Assembly: GCF_013408175.1 (NCBI RefSeq)
Contig: NZ_JACBYW010000003.1
Span: 124,001 to 188,000 of the forward strand
Length of the DNA: 64,000 bases
Direction: 5' to 3'
DNA from: Actinopolyspora biskrensis
GTDB taxonomy: Bacteria > Actinomycetota > Actinomycetes > Mycobacteriales > Pseudonocardiaceae
A program made the translations under genes and the position numbers. This document shows, piece by piece, positions 43,347 to 52,796 of this stretch. Below the pieces are notes generated by a model. It did no database searches and was not told the DNA's origin. It was given only the letters and a program-made list of their open reading frames with translations. Position 1 is the first letter of the stretch. Every line of letters starts with the position of its first letter.

Positions 43347-43377
43347 GCGGGTGGTCGCGTCGGGCGCGACCACCCGC
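43347..43377 (+). terminator. Terminator after mycP
   Basis: GCGGGTGGTCGCG (43347-43359) and CGCGACCACCCGC (43365-43377) make a perfect 13-base-pair stem with a 5-base loop, 26 bases past the mycP stop. Confidence 0.8.
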
Positions 43378-43489
43378 CGGCACCGGGGAACGGGTTCACC
43401 CCCGAGCACTGACCCGCGCGGCGCCGGTCGAGTGCTCACGCGGCACCGTCCCGGGGGGACCCGCTGTCGCTCACCCCGGCGGCGTGGAC

Positions 43490-43524
43490 GTGCGGGCCCC
43501 GCGCGAGTGGCGCGGGACCCGCAC
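43490..43524 (-). terminator. Terminator after eccB
   Basis: GTGCGGGCCCCGCGC (43490-43504) pairs with GCGCGGGACCCGCAC (43510-43524) with one mismatch across a 5-base loop, 6 bases past the eccB stop in its reading direction. Together with the mycP hairpin it separates two convergent transcripts. Confidence 0.8.
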
Positions 43525-43529
43525 CTCAC

Positions 43530-45125
43530 TCAGCTTCCCGCGGAGACCGAATCCCCCGCCGCGGACTCCGAGTCGTCCTCCGGAGGCCGGTTCACCCCCG
43601 CCTCGGAATCCATCGGAATGGAGTCGTAGACGAGACTGGCCTGCGCAGGATCCAGGAAGTCCCCGGAAGGCAGGGAACCGAGCACCGAAGCGGGAGCGGA
43701 CTTGATGTCGCCGGAGCCGTTTATGACGCCGAGCCCCTTCGCCGTGGCGACGTCCTTGATCCCGTACGTCACCCCGCGGTCGGAGACCAGGTAGATCGGC
43801 CCGCCCTCGGAGGTGTCCGGGCCCGTCGTCCCGCGCACCACGGCCGCCTTGCCCGGAGGCATGTAGAAGTAGTCCACCCTCGGCCCCTCGCCGTCGTACT
43901 GGGCCAGTTTGACCGGCGCCTTCGGCGCGGGAGATCCCGAACCGACGGTCACGGTGACCTGCTGCTCACCGGAGCGGTCGTTCCAGCTCAGGCAGGAGCT
44001 CTCCGCATCGGAGAACGGAACCGGCTCCGGCACCCCCTTCGGGAAGTGCCGAACACCGAGCTCGTCGCCCTCGGCCGCGTCGTCCACCTCGGTCAGCATC
44101 CCCGTGGCGTTGGGGATGTCCTCCGAGGAGTACCGGGCCGCGTGCAGCACAGCGGCAGCACCGCGCGTGATCCGCTGCTTACCGCTGTCGAGCAGCACGA
44201 AGTACTCGTGCTCGTGCTCGTTCTGTCCGGGGACGCTCCGGGAAACCACGTCACCGAGCTGGTACGTCCCGCTCCGGTAGTCCGGGCTCCCCTCCGGAAG
44301 CTCCGGCACCTCCAGGGAATCGACCTCGGGGATCGCATTGAGCATGTTCGTGCTGATCGCCCTCGGCTCCACACCGTTCAGGCCGAACATCTCCATCACG
44401 GCCGGGCCCGCGTCGGTGACGTTCGCCCTGACCACGCGAGTCCCCGAGCTGTTCCGCGAGTCGTCGCGGTAAACCAGGTAGCGCTGCTCCGAACTGTCGT
44501 CCTCCACGTACAGCGCCTGGTCGACACCGAGCTCCTCCCCCCGATCGGCGACACCGCCCACGACAGTGGTCTCCACAGTGGCCGCGGCCTGCATCTTCGA
44601 AGGACTCAGCGCCTTGTTCAGCTCGGCCACGTCACAGATGGCCCAGGCCGGGGAGACGGTCTCGTCCGGAGAGGGGAGGAGGTTCGGTGCGTTGGGAATT
44701 CCCGTTTTCGGACCACGGGGCAACTCGGCCAACGCGGCCTCCTTGACCTTCGTCGGCTCGATCGACTGTCCTTGACCACCTCCATTGGCCATGACCAGCA
44801 ACTTGGCCGAAGCCATGTTCAGCATCGGAATCAACCGCTTGTCGGTCCGGTCATCCGAAGTGACGACGTAAACGCTGCCGCTCCCCTTCGCGATGACCAC
44901 CGAACCCGGTTTGGGAACGGTTCCCTGACCACTGAACAGTCCCCAGACCAGGAAGCCGATCATTCCGATACAGGCGAGGATCGCGCCCGCGATCGTCGCT
45001 CGTTTGTGCGAGCCCAACGGATCGTGCAACATCACCGCGTCCTTGCGGGCGAGCGCGGACTCCATGCGGCGTATGACGAACTTGTAAGCCTGGACTTGCG
45101 ATTTCGTCGTGGGTGTTGATGCCAT
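43530..45125 (-). CDS. eccB: Type VII secretion protein EccB
   Basis: 531 residues. A short cytoplasmic start (TTKSQVQAYKFVIRRMESALARKD, the family signature) precedes one membrane helix (ATIAGAILACIGMIGFLVWGLF, residues ~43-64). The large extracytoplasmic part has repeated R1-R4-like modules, a LPRGPKTGIPNAPNLLP segment, and cysteines in AICDVAEL and SSCLSWND that likely pair as in mycobacterial EccB. EccB is a core component on the outer face of the ESX membrane complex. ATG 45125 has a weak ribosome site. It is convergent with mycP and divergent from eccE. Confidence 0.94.
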   Translation of the reverse strand: MASTPTTKSQVQAYKFVIRRMESALARKDAVMLHDPLGSHKRATIAGAILACIGMIGFLVWGLFSGQGTVPKPGSVVIAKGSGSVYVVTSDDRTDKRLIPMLNMASAKLLVMANGGGQGQSIEPTKVKEAALAELPRGPKTGIPNAPNLLPSPDETVSPAWAICDVAELNKALSPSKMQAAATVETTVVGGVADRGEELGVDQALYVEDDSSEQRYLVYRDDSRNSSGTRVVRANVTDAGPAVMEMFGLNGVEPRAISTNMLNAIPEVDSLEVPELPEGSPDYRSGTYQLGDVVSRSVPGQNEHEHEYFVLLDSGKQRITRGAAAVLHAARYSSEDIPNATGMLTEVDDAAEGDELGVRHFPKGVPEPVPFSDAESSCLSWNDRSGEQQVTVTVGSGSPAPKAPVKLAQYDGEGPRVDYFYMPPGKAAVVRGTTGPDTSEGGPIYLVSDRGVTYGIKDVATAKGLGVINGSGDIKSAPASVLGSLPSGDFLDPAQASLVYDSIPMDSEAGVNRPPEDDSESAAGDSVSAGS

Positions 45126-45306
45126 TCTTCGCCTAAAGCTCTCCCGTCCGAGGTACCGTTCAGCAGGGTAGCCGGGAAAGGGTGCCGCGTGGGTACGGTT
45201 CGACCGACTCAGCGCAGTATTCTCTTCGATCGGTTACCGGTACCTACACTCGCCCGCACCCACAGTGGGCAGACGCATCTACCTGCGAGGGGGAGAGACC
45301 CAACGG

Positions 45307-46620
45307 ATGTCCGTGACCACACAGCATCCGGCCCAGCCGAAAGCGTCAGGATCATCAGGCGCCGGGCCCACGAAGACACCGCGGGCACGAGTCCGGGCAC
45401 GGCGACGCACCAGCGGAGCAAGCCTCGGCGCGCTACCCGTGTCGAACCTAGTTGTCATGGAAATCGGCCTGGCGGCCGGTCTCGTCATCATCGCCGTCAA
45501 CCAGACGCTGTGGCCGGTCGCTGCCGGAGTCGCCGGATTCATGCTGATTCTCGCGCTGCTGCGCAGGCGCGGCCGCTGGTTCACCCAGTTGTTCGGGCTG
45601 GTGCTCGACTACAACTTCCGCAACCACACCAGCGCCGTGCAACCCGTCACCCCCGGCCTGACCGAAGGTGGCGACGAGAACGGCGACGGAGTGATCGGTC
45701 CCGAGGAGAACCACCGCGTATCCCTGCTGCGCCTGGTCGTTCCCGACCTGGTCGTCGCGCACGGTCAGGACCACGACCGCAATCACGTGGGAATGGCGTT
45801 CAACGACGGGAAATGGACCGCCGTGCTCATGGTGGAGCCGACACCGTCGCTGGTGAACGAGATCGGCAAGGACCCGAACCTGCCGCTGGGAACGTTGACA
45901 CCGTGTCTGGAGGACCGCGGTGTGGTTCTCGACGCGATACAGGTGATCTGGCACTGCTACCCGGGAAGTGCGGCGCTGCCTTCGAACTCACCGGCGCTGA
46001 ACTCCTATCTGGAGGTCCTCGGACCGCTTCCCGCGGCCGCGCGCCGCACCACCTGGGTGGCGGTCCGCCTCGACCCGAAGCGCTGCGCCAAGGCGGTCGG
46101 TGAGCGCGGTGGCGGCATCGTCGGCGCCCACCGCGCGCTCATCGGGGCGCTGTCCCGTGTGCGCAGCGCGCTGGAGCAGGAGTCCGTGCCGACCCGGCCG
46201 CTGGATCCGGACGAGTTGCTGCAGGCGGGGATCGCCTCGGCCGAACTTCAATCGGTGCTCGGCTCCCAGCGTTCCGTCGGTCTCAAGGAGCGCTGGGACG
46301 GTGTCACCGCGGGCGGAGTCGGGCACTCCAGCTACGCGATAACCGGCTGGCCTTCCCAGATGAGCCACAGCCTCAACGCCCTGACCGGGGTCCGGGCGCT
46401 CTCCTCCACCGTCTCGATCTCCATCTCCCCCACCGGCGAGGAGGACGAGGTCGGCATGCGTGGTCTCGTCCGCGTGAGCGCCCGCACCCCGGCCGAACTC
46501 GACGCGGCCGACGAGAGGCTGCGAACGATAAGCAACAGACTCGGAGTGACCTTGACCCCGCTGCGTGGAGTACAGCTGGCAGGCTTCACCGCTACTCTCC
46601 CGTTCGGGGGTGCGGTATGA
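45307..46620 (+). CDS. eccE: Type VII secretion protein EccE
   Basis: 437 residues. Two N-terminal membrane helices (LVVMEIGLAAGLVIIAVNQTLW; GVAGFMLILALLRRRGRW) are followed by a cytoplasmic domain with DLVVAHGQDHDRNHVGMAFNDGKWTAVLMVEPT, the EccE hallmark region. EccE lies at the periphery of ESX membrane complexes. The M. tuberculosis ESX-4 locus lacks it, while other actinomycetes keep it, so this locus is of the fuller ancestral kind. ATG 45307 follows GGGGGAGAGACCCAACGG. The stop overlaps the start of the next gene (ATGA), so the two are coupled. Confidence 0.87.
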   Translation: MSVTTQHPAQPKASGSSGAGPTKTPRARVRARRRTSGASLGALPVSNLVVMEIGLAAGLVIIAVNQTLWPVAAGVAGFMLILALLRRRGRWFTQLFGLVLDYNFRNHTSAVQPVTPGLTEGGDENGDGVIGPEENHRVSLLRLVVPDLVVAHGQDHDRNHVGMAFNDGKWTAVLMVEPTPSLVNEIGKDPNLPLGTLTPCLEDRGVVLDAIQVIWHCYPGSAALPSNSPALNSYLEVLGPLPAAARRTTWVAVRLDPKRCAKAVGERGGGIVGAHRALIGALSRVRSALEQESVPTRPLDPDELLQAGIASAELQSVLGSQRSVGLKERWDGVTAGGVGHSSYAITGWPSQMSHSLNALTGVRALSSTVSISISPTGEEDEVGMRGLVRVSARTPAELDAADERLRTISNRLGVTLTPLRGVQLAGFTATLPFGGAV

Positions 46621-47351
46621 GCCGTAGCAGGACCATCGACACACCGGACGATCTGCGCGACGCGGTACCGGAGTTCCTCGTACCTCCCGAGACCCTCGAC
46701 ACGGTGAGCCCTTCCGGGGACCGCGGCGGGATGATCATCGGTTCCGGCCCCCAGGGTGAACCGATATCCACCTCGATCCTGCGGCCACAGCCGACTCGCA
46801 TGGTCACGGTGGGCGGGCTGTACCTGGCCCGTCAGATCGCGCTGCGCGCGATGGCGACGGGTGCCTGGGTGATCGTGGCGACCGGTCGTCCCGAACCCTG
46901 GAAGATCCTGGAGCAGGCCGCGGGGGAAACCCCCGACGGGCAGCCGGTCCCGCTCGTGCAGATCAGGCGTCTGACACCGTTCGACCTCCCCCGCTCCAGC
47001 GAGGACGCCCCGCTGCTCGTCATCCACGACGGCGGCGCGGTCCCGCAGGAGCTCTTCCCCCCGCGGTCGGCCTGGCAGACCACCATGTACGTGCTGCCCT
47101 ACCTGCACCCGCAGGTGGGGAACGGTACCGCGGCGAACACGGCCGATCTCGTGCTGCTGCAGCGCCTTCCCGCCAACCAGGCACAGCTGGCCGGACGGAT
47201 CTGGCACCTGCATCCGCCGCAGATCCAGCAGTTGACCACGCTCAAGGACGACGGGGTCATCGCGCTCGGCAACATGGTCTGGAATCCCATCCAGCTGGTC
47301 ACGAACAAACGCGAGCAGGAGATCCTCGGGCCCATACGCCGCGGGGACTGA
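46617..47351 (+). CDS. Hypothetical protein coupled to eccE (possible EccE C-terminal-like partner)
   Basis: 244 residues, soluble, with a Rossmann-like alternation: MVTVGGLYLARQIALRAMATGAWVIVATGR, then PLVQIRRLTPFDLP, PLLVIHDGGAVPQE and TADLVLLQRLPANQAQLAGRIWHL. I do not recognise a named family. It is translationally coupled to eccE by an ATGA overlap, so it very likely acts with the secretion complex. EccE proteins of other ESX systems are longer than this EccE, so this gene could be the separated C-terminal half; this is inference. An AT-rich terminator follows. Confidence 0.7.
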   Translation: MSRSRTIDTPDDLRDAVPEFLVPPETLDTVSPSGDRGGMIIGSGPQGEPISTSILRPQPTRMVTVGGLYLARQIALRAMATGAWVIVATGRPEPWKILEQAAGETPDGQPVPLVQIRRLTPFDLPRSSEDAPLLVIHDGGAVPQELFPPRSAWQTTMYVLPYLHPQVGNGTAANTADLVLLQRLPANQAQLAGRIWHLHPPQIQQLTTLKDDGVIALGNMVWNPIQLVTNKREQEILGPIRRGD

Positions 47352-47363
47352 CCCCACTCCCTA

Positions 47364-47418
47364 CAGTTTTGCCTAAAATTGGGACTTTTCCACAGGGACC
47401 CAATTTTAGGCAAAACTG
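47364..47418. terminator. 20-base perfect inverted repeat (bidirectional terminator)
   Basis: The arm at 47364-47383 (CAGTTTTGCCTAAAATTGGG) is the exact reverse complement of the arm at 47399-47418, with a 15-base loop. It lies between the convergent 244-residue gene and the DUF559 gene and includes the DUF559 stop codon (TAA in GCCTAAAA). Its AT-rich sequence is unlike other terminators in the window and is echoed at 48364-48387, upstream of the same gene. Confidence 0.8.
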
Positions 47419-48281
47419 GGTGACCGCTCGTGGAGCTTCGTACGCACCCGCTGAACCAGCTCCCGGGGGCGGCGCGTCAGCTCCTCAGCGGTGACCACCA
47501 TCACGTACCACCCGTTCGCCCGCAGCGCGGCCAGTCTGCGCTGGTCCCGGTGGAACTGCCCCGGCTCCCCGTGCCACGCCCCGTCGTACTCGACGGCGAG
47601 CCTGGCCTCCTCGAACCCCAGATCCACTCGCACGGTCCGCCCGTCCGCGTCGACGACCTTCAGTTGCGGGGTCGGACGTATCCCGGCGAGCACGAGGAAC
47701 ACGCGCAGCACCGACTCGGGAACGGACTCCGCACGAGCGTCCAGCAACCGCACGGCCCTCCTCGCCCGTACGACGCCGTCGTCGCTGCGCCCTTCCAAGT
47801 ACGCGGCCAACGCGCTCGGGGTGAGCTCTCCGGCCCGGAGCACCGCGTCGCAGCAGGCAACACCGGTAGCCACGGAGTTCCGCGCGAGCATGTCGAAGCA
47901 GGCGCGCTCGATGCGGGCCACGTGGACTCCCGCCCACTCGACCTTCTCGAACTCGTAACACCGGACGTTCCAGCTCCGGATGCCGTGGGCGCGCTTGCAA
48001 CCGCTCACGATCACTTCCACCGGATCGCTCGCACGTGCCAGGGGAACCCCGTACAACGTGGCCGCGGAACGGCCGGTTATGACAGCCCGTGCGGGTAGTC
48101 GCAGCGCAGCGGCCGAACACCGCAGAAGATGCGTGGGAGGAGTCGTCGACGTCCTGTAAACACCGTGCAGGACCCGCCGGTAGTGCGTGGCCTTGAGGTC
48201 GGAGTCGGTCAGTCCGCTCCGCAGCGCCTGCACGCGGGTGAACAAACCACTGAACTCGGGTTCGGCGATCTTCCGTTGCAT
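47406..48281 (-). CDS. DUF559 (Vsr-like nuclease fold) protein with AbiEi-type N-terminal region
   Basis: 291 residues. Residues ~1-165 resemble the AbiEi-type antitoxin/transcription-regulator region common in actinomycete DUF559 proteins (SGLTDSDLKATHYRRVLHGVYR; ITGRSAATLYGVPLAR). Residues ~190-285 are DUF559, a very-short-patch-repair-like endonuclease fold: KVVDADGRTVRVDLGFEEARLAVEYDGAWHG with the acidic D...E catalytic pattern, then FHRDQRRLAALRANGWYVMVV and a final helix. It may be a single-gene antitoxin-like or defence-linked nuclease; no toxin gene is next to it. The ATG has no strong ribosome site. It is bounded on both sides by AT-rich palindromes sharing TTTTGCCTA[AT]AATTGG and interrupts the eccE-truA interval. 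Confidence 0.72.
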   Translation of the reverse strand: MQRKIAEPEFSGLFTRVQALRSGLTDSDLKATHYRRVLHGVYRTSTTPPTHLLRCSAAALRLPARAVITGRSAATLYGVPLARASDPVEVIVSGCKRAHGIRSWNVRCYEFEKVEWAGVHVARIERACFDMLARNSVATGVACCDAVLRAGELTPSALAAYLEGRSDDGVVRARRAVRLLDARAESVPESVLRVFLVLAGIRPTPQLKVVDADGRTVRVDLGFEEARLAVEYDGAWHGEPGQFHRDQRRLAALRANGWYVMVVTAEELTRRPRELVQRVRTKLHERSPSFA

Positions 48282-48363
48282 GAGACCAACATGCTTCGGA
48301 CGAAGCTACCGGGGCACTACCCGACCGACGATTCTGCGGAAGAACGACGTGGCTGTGGACAAC

Positions 48364-48387
48364 TTCCAATTATAGGCAAAATTGGAA
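48364..48387. promoter_or_regulatory. AT-rich palindrome between truA and DUF559 gene
   Basis: TTCCAATT (48364-48371) and AATTGGAA (48380-48387) are an 8-base inverted repeat with an 8-base loop. Six bases beyond the truA stop, it can act as the truA terminator. Read leftward it contains TTTTGCCTATAATTGG, almost the same as TTTTGCCTAAAATTGG in the terminator at the far end of the DUF559 gene. It could also be an operator or promoter (TATAAT on the minus strand is a perfect -10 box) for that gene. Confidence 0.6.
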
Positions 48388-48392
48388 ACAGT

Positions 48393-49271
48393 TCAGAGGG
48401 AGCGGCGCACCCGCGTCGTCCGCGCGCGCTCCGCGAGCTCCTCGTCCGGCGGGTACTCCACCTCGGCCAGCGTCAAACCGTGCGCCGGCGCCACGGCACT
48501 GGTGCGCGTCTCGGCACGAAGCAGCTCGCCCGGCCACTCCTGAGCGCGCCTGCCGTCACCGGCCATCAGCACCGAACCGACCAGACTCCGCACCATCGAA
48601 TGGCAGAAGGCGTCGGCGCTGACTCGCGCTTCCAAGGAATACCGCCCGACACGCTCCCACTCGAAGGACTGCAGTTGTCGGATCGTGGTGGCGCCCTCGC
48701 GCTTCTTGCAGAAAGCCGCGAAATCGTGCAGGCCGAGCAGCTCGGACGACGCCCTGTTCAAACGGTCCACGTCCAAGGGCCTGTTCCAGGCGAGCGTGTC
48801 CCGTCTGCGCAACGGATCGACGCCCCACGGGGCGTCGGAAACCCGGTAGAGATAACGCCGCCGCACAGCGGCGAAACGCGCGTCGAACCCCTCCGCCGCC
48901 ACACGGGCCCGCAACACCCGCACGTCCGGGGGAAGAATGCGGTTCCAGCGCCCGCACAACCGCTCCAGATCCGGAACGCCGTGCTCGTCGAGCGACAGCC
49001 TTCCGGCCTCCTCCGGGGCCAACGGGACCACGTCGACGTGCACCACCTGGTGATCGGCGTGCACCCCGGAATCGGTGCGCCCCGCGACCACCACGGAACC
49101 GACGACCTCCCGCCCGGGGGGTTGTTTGCTCAGAGCGTCCTCGAACAGCCCCTGCACGGTGCGCAAACCGGGCTGACGAGCCCACCCCGAGAAGTCCGCC
49201 CCGTCGTAGCACAGATCGATGCGAATACGAACGAACCCGCCCTTCCCGGAGGAATTGGCGGGTTCGTCCAC
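48393..49271 (-). CDS. truA: tRNA pseudouridine(38-40) synthase TruA
   Basis: Up to 292 residues. TruA isomerises U38-40 in the anticodon stem of many tRNAs. It starts with [28 protein letters not shown], carries the catalytic Asp in [18 protein letters not shown], and has [10 protein letters not shown] and [23 protein letters not shown] 49271 gives a 13-residue lead ahead of the conserved start; GTG 49232 is possible. It follows rplQ on the same strand after only 17 bases, as in other actinomycetes, and ends the alpha operon. Confidence 0.94.
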   Translation of the reverse strand: MDEPANSSGKGGFVRIRIDLCYDGADFSGWARQPGLRTVQGLFEDALSKQPPGREVVGSVVVAGRTDSGVHADHQVVHVDVVPLAPEEAGRLSLDEHGVPDLERLCGRWNRILPPDVRVLRARVAAEGFDARFAAVRRRYLYRVSDAPWGVDPLRRRDTLAWNRPLDVDRLNRASSELLGLHDFAAFCKKREGATTIRQLQSFEWERVGRYSLEARVSADAFCHSMVRSLVGSVLMAGDGRRAQEWPGELLRAETRTSAVAPAHGLTLAEVEYPPDEELAERARTTRVRRSL

Positions 49272-49288
49272 AACGCGTTCGGAAGAGA

Positions 49289-49819
49289 TCAGGACTCGTC
49301 CTTTTTCTCGTCCTTGTCTTCCGGGGTCTCCTCCGCCGTCTCCTCGGACGCCTCGGCGGCCTCGGAGGACTCGGCGGGGGCCTGCTGCCCCGCGTCCGCC
49401 GCGGACTGCTGGTCCTTGGCGAACTTGGTGCCGCGGGCCGCTTCCGCCTCGGAAGTGGCCGTCTTCTCGTTGACCAGCTCGATAACCGCCATCGGGGCGT
49501 TGTCACCCTTGCGCGGCATCGTCTTGACAACCCTGGTGTAGCCACCGGGGCGGTCCGAGAAGAACGGACCGATCTCGGCGAAGAGCTTGTGCACGACGTC
49601 CTTGTCCCGGATCGTCTTCAGCACCTCGCGGCGATTGTGCAGGTCACCCTTGGTGGCCTTGGTGATGAGTCGCTCGGCGAGCGGTTGGACCCGCTTCGCC
49701 TTCGCCTCGGTCGTGGTGATCCGCCCGTGCTCGAAAAGCGCGGTGGCCAGGTTCGCCAGGATCAGCCGCTGATGCGACGGCGACCCGCCGAGACGCGGAC
49801 CCTTCGTTGGGCTGGGCAT
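49289..49819 (-). CDS. rplQ: 50S ribosomal protein L17
   Basis: 176 residues. The core (~1-120) has [49 protein letters not shown] and [21 protein letters not shown]. After it comes an acidic Glu/Ala/Ser tail of about 55 residues ([25 protein letters not shown]), common in this phylum but absent from most bacteria. It is 46 bases after rpoA in the usual rpsM-rpsK-rpsD-rpoA-rplQ operon. Confidence 0.95.
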   Translation of the reverse strand: MPSPTKGPRLGGSPSHQRLILANLATALFEHGRITTTEAKAKRVQPLAERLITKATKGDLHNRREVLKTIRDKDVVHKLFAEIGPFFSDRPGGYTRVVKTMPRKGDNAPMAVIELVNEKTATSEAEAARGTKFAKDQQSAADAGQQAPAESSEAAEASEETAEETPEDKDEKKDES

Positions 49820-49865
49820 CGGTTGCTCCTCTCAAGGTGCGGCCGGAAACCAGTCCGCGAAGCGG

Positions 49866-50987
49866 TTAGAGCTGTTCCGTCTCCGCGTAGTCCTGACCGT
49901 CGTCGTCATAGCCGTTTTCGAAGCCGCTGTCGTATCCACTGTCGAGACCGGTGTCGAAACCGCCCGTGGACATCTCCTGCGGCATACTCGTCTCTTCGGA
50001 CCAGCCCTCGGAGGGATACTCGGCGGCAGCGGCCGACGGGTCGAATCCGGGCGGGCTGTCCTTCAGGGTCAGCCCCAGGCCGACCAGCTTCATCTTGACC
50101 TCGTCGATGGACTTCGCACCGAAGTTACGAATGTCCAACAGGTCGGCCTCGCTGCGCGAGACCAGCTCCCCGACGGTGTGGATCCCCTCGCGCTTGAGGC
50201 AGTTGTAGGAACGCACCGTCAGATCGAGGTCCTCGATCGGCATGGAGTAGGCGGCGATGGTGTCCGCCTCCGCCGGCGAAGGACCGATCTCGATGCCCTC
50301 GGCGTCGACGTTGAGCTCCCGTGCCAGCCCGAACAGCTCGACCAGGGTACGCCCGGCCGAAGCGACCGCGTCACGTGCGGTCATCGAGGGCTTGGTCTCG
50401 ACGTCGAGCACGAGTCGGTTGAAGTCCGTACGCTGTTCGACACGAGTCGCCGTCACGTCGAAAGAGACGTTCCGCACCGGCGAGTAGATCGAGTCCACGG
50501 GAATCCGGCCGATCTCGGCACCGGACTCCTTGTTCTGCGCCGCGGGCACGTAACCGCGGCCCCGCTCGACCACGAGCTCGATCTCCAGCTTGCCCTTCGA
50601 GTTGAGGGTGGCGATGTGGAGATCGGGATTGTGTACGGTCACACCGGCGGGCGGAACGATGTCGGCGGCGGTGACGTCACCGGGGCCCTGCTTGCGCAGG
50701 TACATGGTGACCGGTTCGTCGTCTTCGGAACTGACCACGAGTTCTTTGATATTCAGGATGACGTCGGTAACGTCCTCCTTGACCCCCGGAATCGTGGTGA
50801 ATTCGTGGAGCACACCGTCGATACGCAGGCTGGTCACGGCCGCACCCGGAATCGAGGACAGCAGGGCACGGCGGAGCGAATTGCCGAGGGTGTAACCGAA
50901 GCCGGGCTCCAGCGGCTCGAAGGTGAACCGGGAGCGCGTCTCCGAAATAGGCTCCTCGGACAGTGAGGGTCGCTGGGAGATGAGCAC
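49866..50987 (-). CDS. rpoA: RNA polymerase alpha subunit
   Basis: 373 residues. It begins [48 protein letters not shown], the alpha N-terminal dimerisation domain, and after a linker carries the C-terminal domain ([46 protein letters not shown]) that contacts promoter DNA and activators. GTG 50987 is chosen on family start; an in-frame ATG 11 codons earlier is not conserved. The tail is unusual: [20 protein letters not shown] is a run of G-aromatic/aliphatic-acid-x repeats before the normal acidic end (QDYAETEQL). Confidence 0.97.
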   Translation of the reverse strand: MLISQRPSLSEEPISETRSRFTFEPLEPGFGYTLGNSLRRALLSSIPGAAVTSLRIDGVLHEFTTIPGVKEDVTDVILNIKELVVSSEDDEPVTMYLRKQGPGDVTAADIVPPAGVTVHNPDLHIATLNSKGKLEIELVVERGRGYVPAAQNKESGAEIGRIPVDSIYSPVRNVSFDVTATRVEQRTDFNRLVLDVETKPSMTARDAVASAGRTLVELFGLARELNVDAEGIEIGPSPAEADTIAAYSMPIEDLDLTVRSYNCLKREGIHTVGELVSRSEADLLDIRNFGAKSIDEVKMKLVGLGLTLKDSPPGFDPSAAAAEYPSEGWSEETSMPQEMSTGGFDTGLDSGYDSGFENGYDDDGQDYAETEQL

Positions 50988-51139
50988 TGTCGTTTTTCCT
51001 TTCCACACGGCGCCCGCCATTTTACGCCGAAGGGATGGCGTGCCCGCTGCGAACAGTGGGCGAGGCGGGGACGCCTTCGCGCCCCCACCCGTACCGGGCT
51101 ACGGAGCAGCCATCGACACGGTAGCCGCTCCGCCCGGTA

Positions 51140-51745
51140 TCACTTCGAGTAGAGCTCGACGATGAGCTGCTCGGTGACCGGCGTATCGATCTGCGCCCGC
51201 TCGGGCAGCTGGTGCACGAGAATACGCAGCGAGGACGGCACCACCTGCAACCACGCCGGGCAGGGCCGCTCGCCCAGGGTCTCCTTGGCGATGATGAACG
51301 GCGTCGTGTTCAACGACTTCGACTTGACGTCGATGATGTCGAACTTCGAGACCTGGTAGCTCGGAATGTCGACCTTCCTGCCGTTGACCAGGAAGTGACC
51401 GTGGTTGACCAACTGGCGGGCCTGCCTGCGGGTACGTGCGATCCCCGAGCGGTAGACCACGTTGTCCAGCCGGCCTTCCAGCAGCTGCAGCAGGTTGTCA
51501 CCGGTCTTGCCGGGCCTGCGGTTGGCCTCCTCGTAGTAGGAGCGGAACTGCCGCTCCAGCACTCCGTAGGTGAAGCGGGCCTTCTGCTTCTCCTGCAGCT
51601 GCAGCAGGTACTCGGTCTCCTTGATGCGACCACGGCCGTGCTGCCCCGGCGGGTACGGACGACGCTCGAACGACTGGTCGCCGCCGATGAGGTCAACCTT
51701 CAACCGGCGGGACTTGCGGGTCGCGGGACCGGTGTAACGCGCCAT
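51140..51745 (-). CDS. rpsD: 30S ribosomal protein S4
   Basis: 201 residues: [36 protein letters not shown] at the start and the S4 RNA-binding domain later ([41 protein letters not shown]). The N terminus lacks the zinc-binding cysteines found in many S4 proteins, the zinc-independent form. The gap to rpoA is 152 bases. It is in the standard operon and likely a primary rRNA-binding assembly protein and autoregulator by family knowledge. Confidence 0.96.
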   Translation of the reverse strand: MARYTGPATRKSRRLKVDLIGGDQSFERRPYPPGQHGRGRIKETEYLLQLQEKQKARFTYGVLERQFRSYYEEANRRPGKTGDNLLQLLEGRLDNVVYRSGIARTRRQARQLVNHGHFLVNGRKVDIPSYQVSKFDIIDVKSKSLNTTPFIIAKETLGERPCPAWLQVVPSSLRILVHQLPERAQIDTPVTEQLIVELYSK

Positions 51746-51768
51746 TGGTGTCTACTCCTTTCCCGCTG

Positions 51769-52173
51769 TCAGACCCGGCGCCGCTTCGGCGGGCGGCAGC
51801 CGTTGTGCGGCTGGGGGGTCACGTCCTGGATGGTGCCCACTTCGAGGCCTGCCGCCTGTAGTGAGCGGATCGCCGTCTCACGTCCGGACCCCGGTCCCTT
51901 GACGAAGACGTCGACCTTCTTCATGCCGTGTTCGGCGGCCTTGCGAGCAGCGTTCTCCGCGGCCATCTGAGCCGCGAAGGGCGTGGACTTCTTGGAGCCC
52001 TTGAAGCCGACGTGCCCGGCGGAAGCCCAGCTGATCACCGAACCGACGGTGTCGGTGATCGAGACGATCGTGTTGTTGAAAGTGCTCTTGATGTGCGCTT
52101 GTCCGTGCGCTACATTCTTTTTCTCTTTACGCCGGACCTTCTTGACGGCGCCGGCGCGCCCCTTCGGTGGCAT
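51769..52173 (-). CDS. rpsK: 30S ribosomal protein S11
   Basis: 134 residues: [31 protein letters not shown], then [33 protein letters not shown] and the C-terminal [41 protein letters not shown], all canonical. S11 lines the mRNA exit region of the small subunit. It lies 23 bases after rpsM and 23 bases before rpsD. Confidence 0.97.
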   Translation of the reverse strand: MPPKGRAGAVKKVRRKEKKNVAHGQAHIKSTFNNTIVSITDTVGSVISWASAGHVGFKGSKKSTPFAAQMAAENAARKAAEHGMKKVDVFVKGPGSGRETAIRSLQAAGLEVGTIQDVTPQPHNGCRPPKRRRV

Positions 52174-52196
52174 CGCTGTTCAACTCCTCGCGAGGC

Positions 52197-52574
52197 TTAC
52201 TTCCTGGCCTTCTTCTTGCCTGCGACCGTCTTCTTCGGTCCCTTTCGGGTACGGGCGTTGGTCTTGGTCTGCTGCCCGTTCAGCGGCAGGTGACGACGGT
52301 GCCGCATTCCGGCGTAGGAACCGATCTCGATCTTCCGGCGAATATCGGCCTGGACCTCGCGGCGAAGGTCACCTTCGACCCGGTAGTTGTTCTCGACTTG
52401 CTCGCGCAACGCCGAGAGCTGGTCGTCGTCGAGGTTCTTCGCACGGGTGTCGAAGGGGATACCCGTCGTCTGCAGAATCGTCTTCGACCTGCTGCGGCCG
52501 ATGCCGTAGATGTAGGTCAGCGCGACCTCGACGCGCTTGTCGCGCGGGAGGTCGACGCCAGCGAGCCTTGCCAT
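52197..52574 (-). CDS. rpsM: 30S ribosomal protein S13
   Basis: 125 residues: [34 protein letters not shown] begins the H2TH-like domain and the tail [31 protein letters not shown] reaches the P-site tRNA. ATG 52574 has AGGAG 10 bases upstream; the six-codon longer frame to 52592 has no support. Gene order rpmJ-rpsM-rpsK-rpsD is standard. Confidence 0.97.
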   Translation of the reverse strand: MARLAGVDLPRDKRVEVALTYIYGIGRSRSKTILQTTGIPFDTRAKNLDDDQLSALREQVENNYRVEGDLRREVQADIRRKIEIGSYAGMRHRRHLPLNGQQTKTNARTRKGPKKTVAGKKKARK

Positions 52575-52796
52575 TTGGCAGGTACTCCTCACTCGTCGTT
52601 CCAGGTCTGCTCCCCGACCGTCCTCGTGTGCCCGGTTCCCGTCGAACGTCCGCGCCGGGAACGCCCGTCGGGACCACGCCTTACACGAAGCCCCGGCCTG
52701 GTTCCGGAGGTGAACCGACCCAACTCCCGGGCCGGCAGGTTACGGGGAGGTCCCTTGTCGGTCTGTGGTTTTGTCCGCGACCGCGTTACTGCCCGG

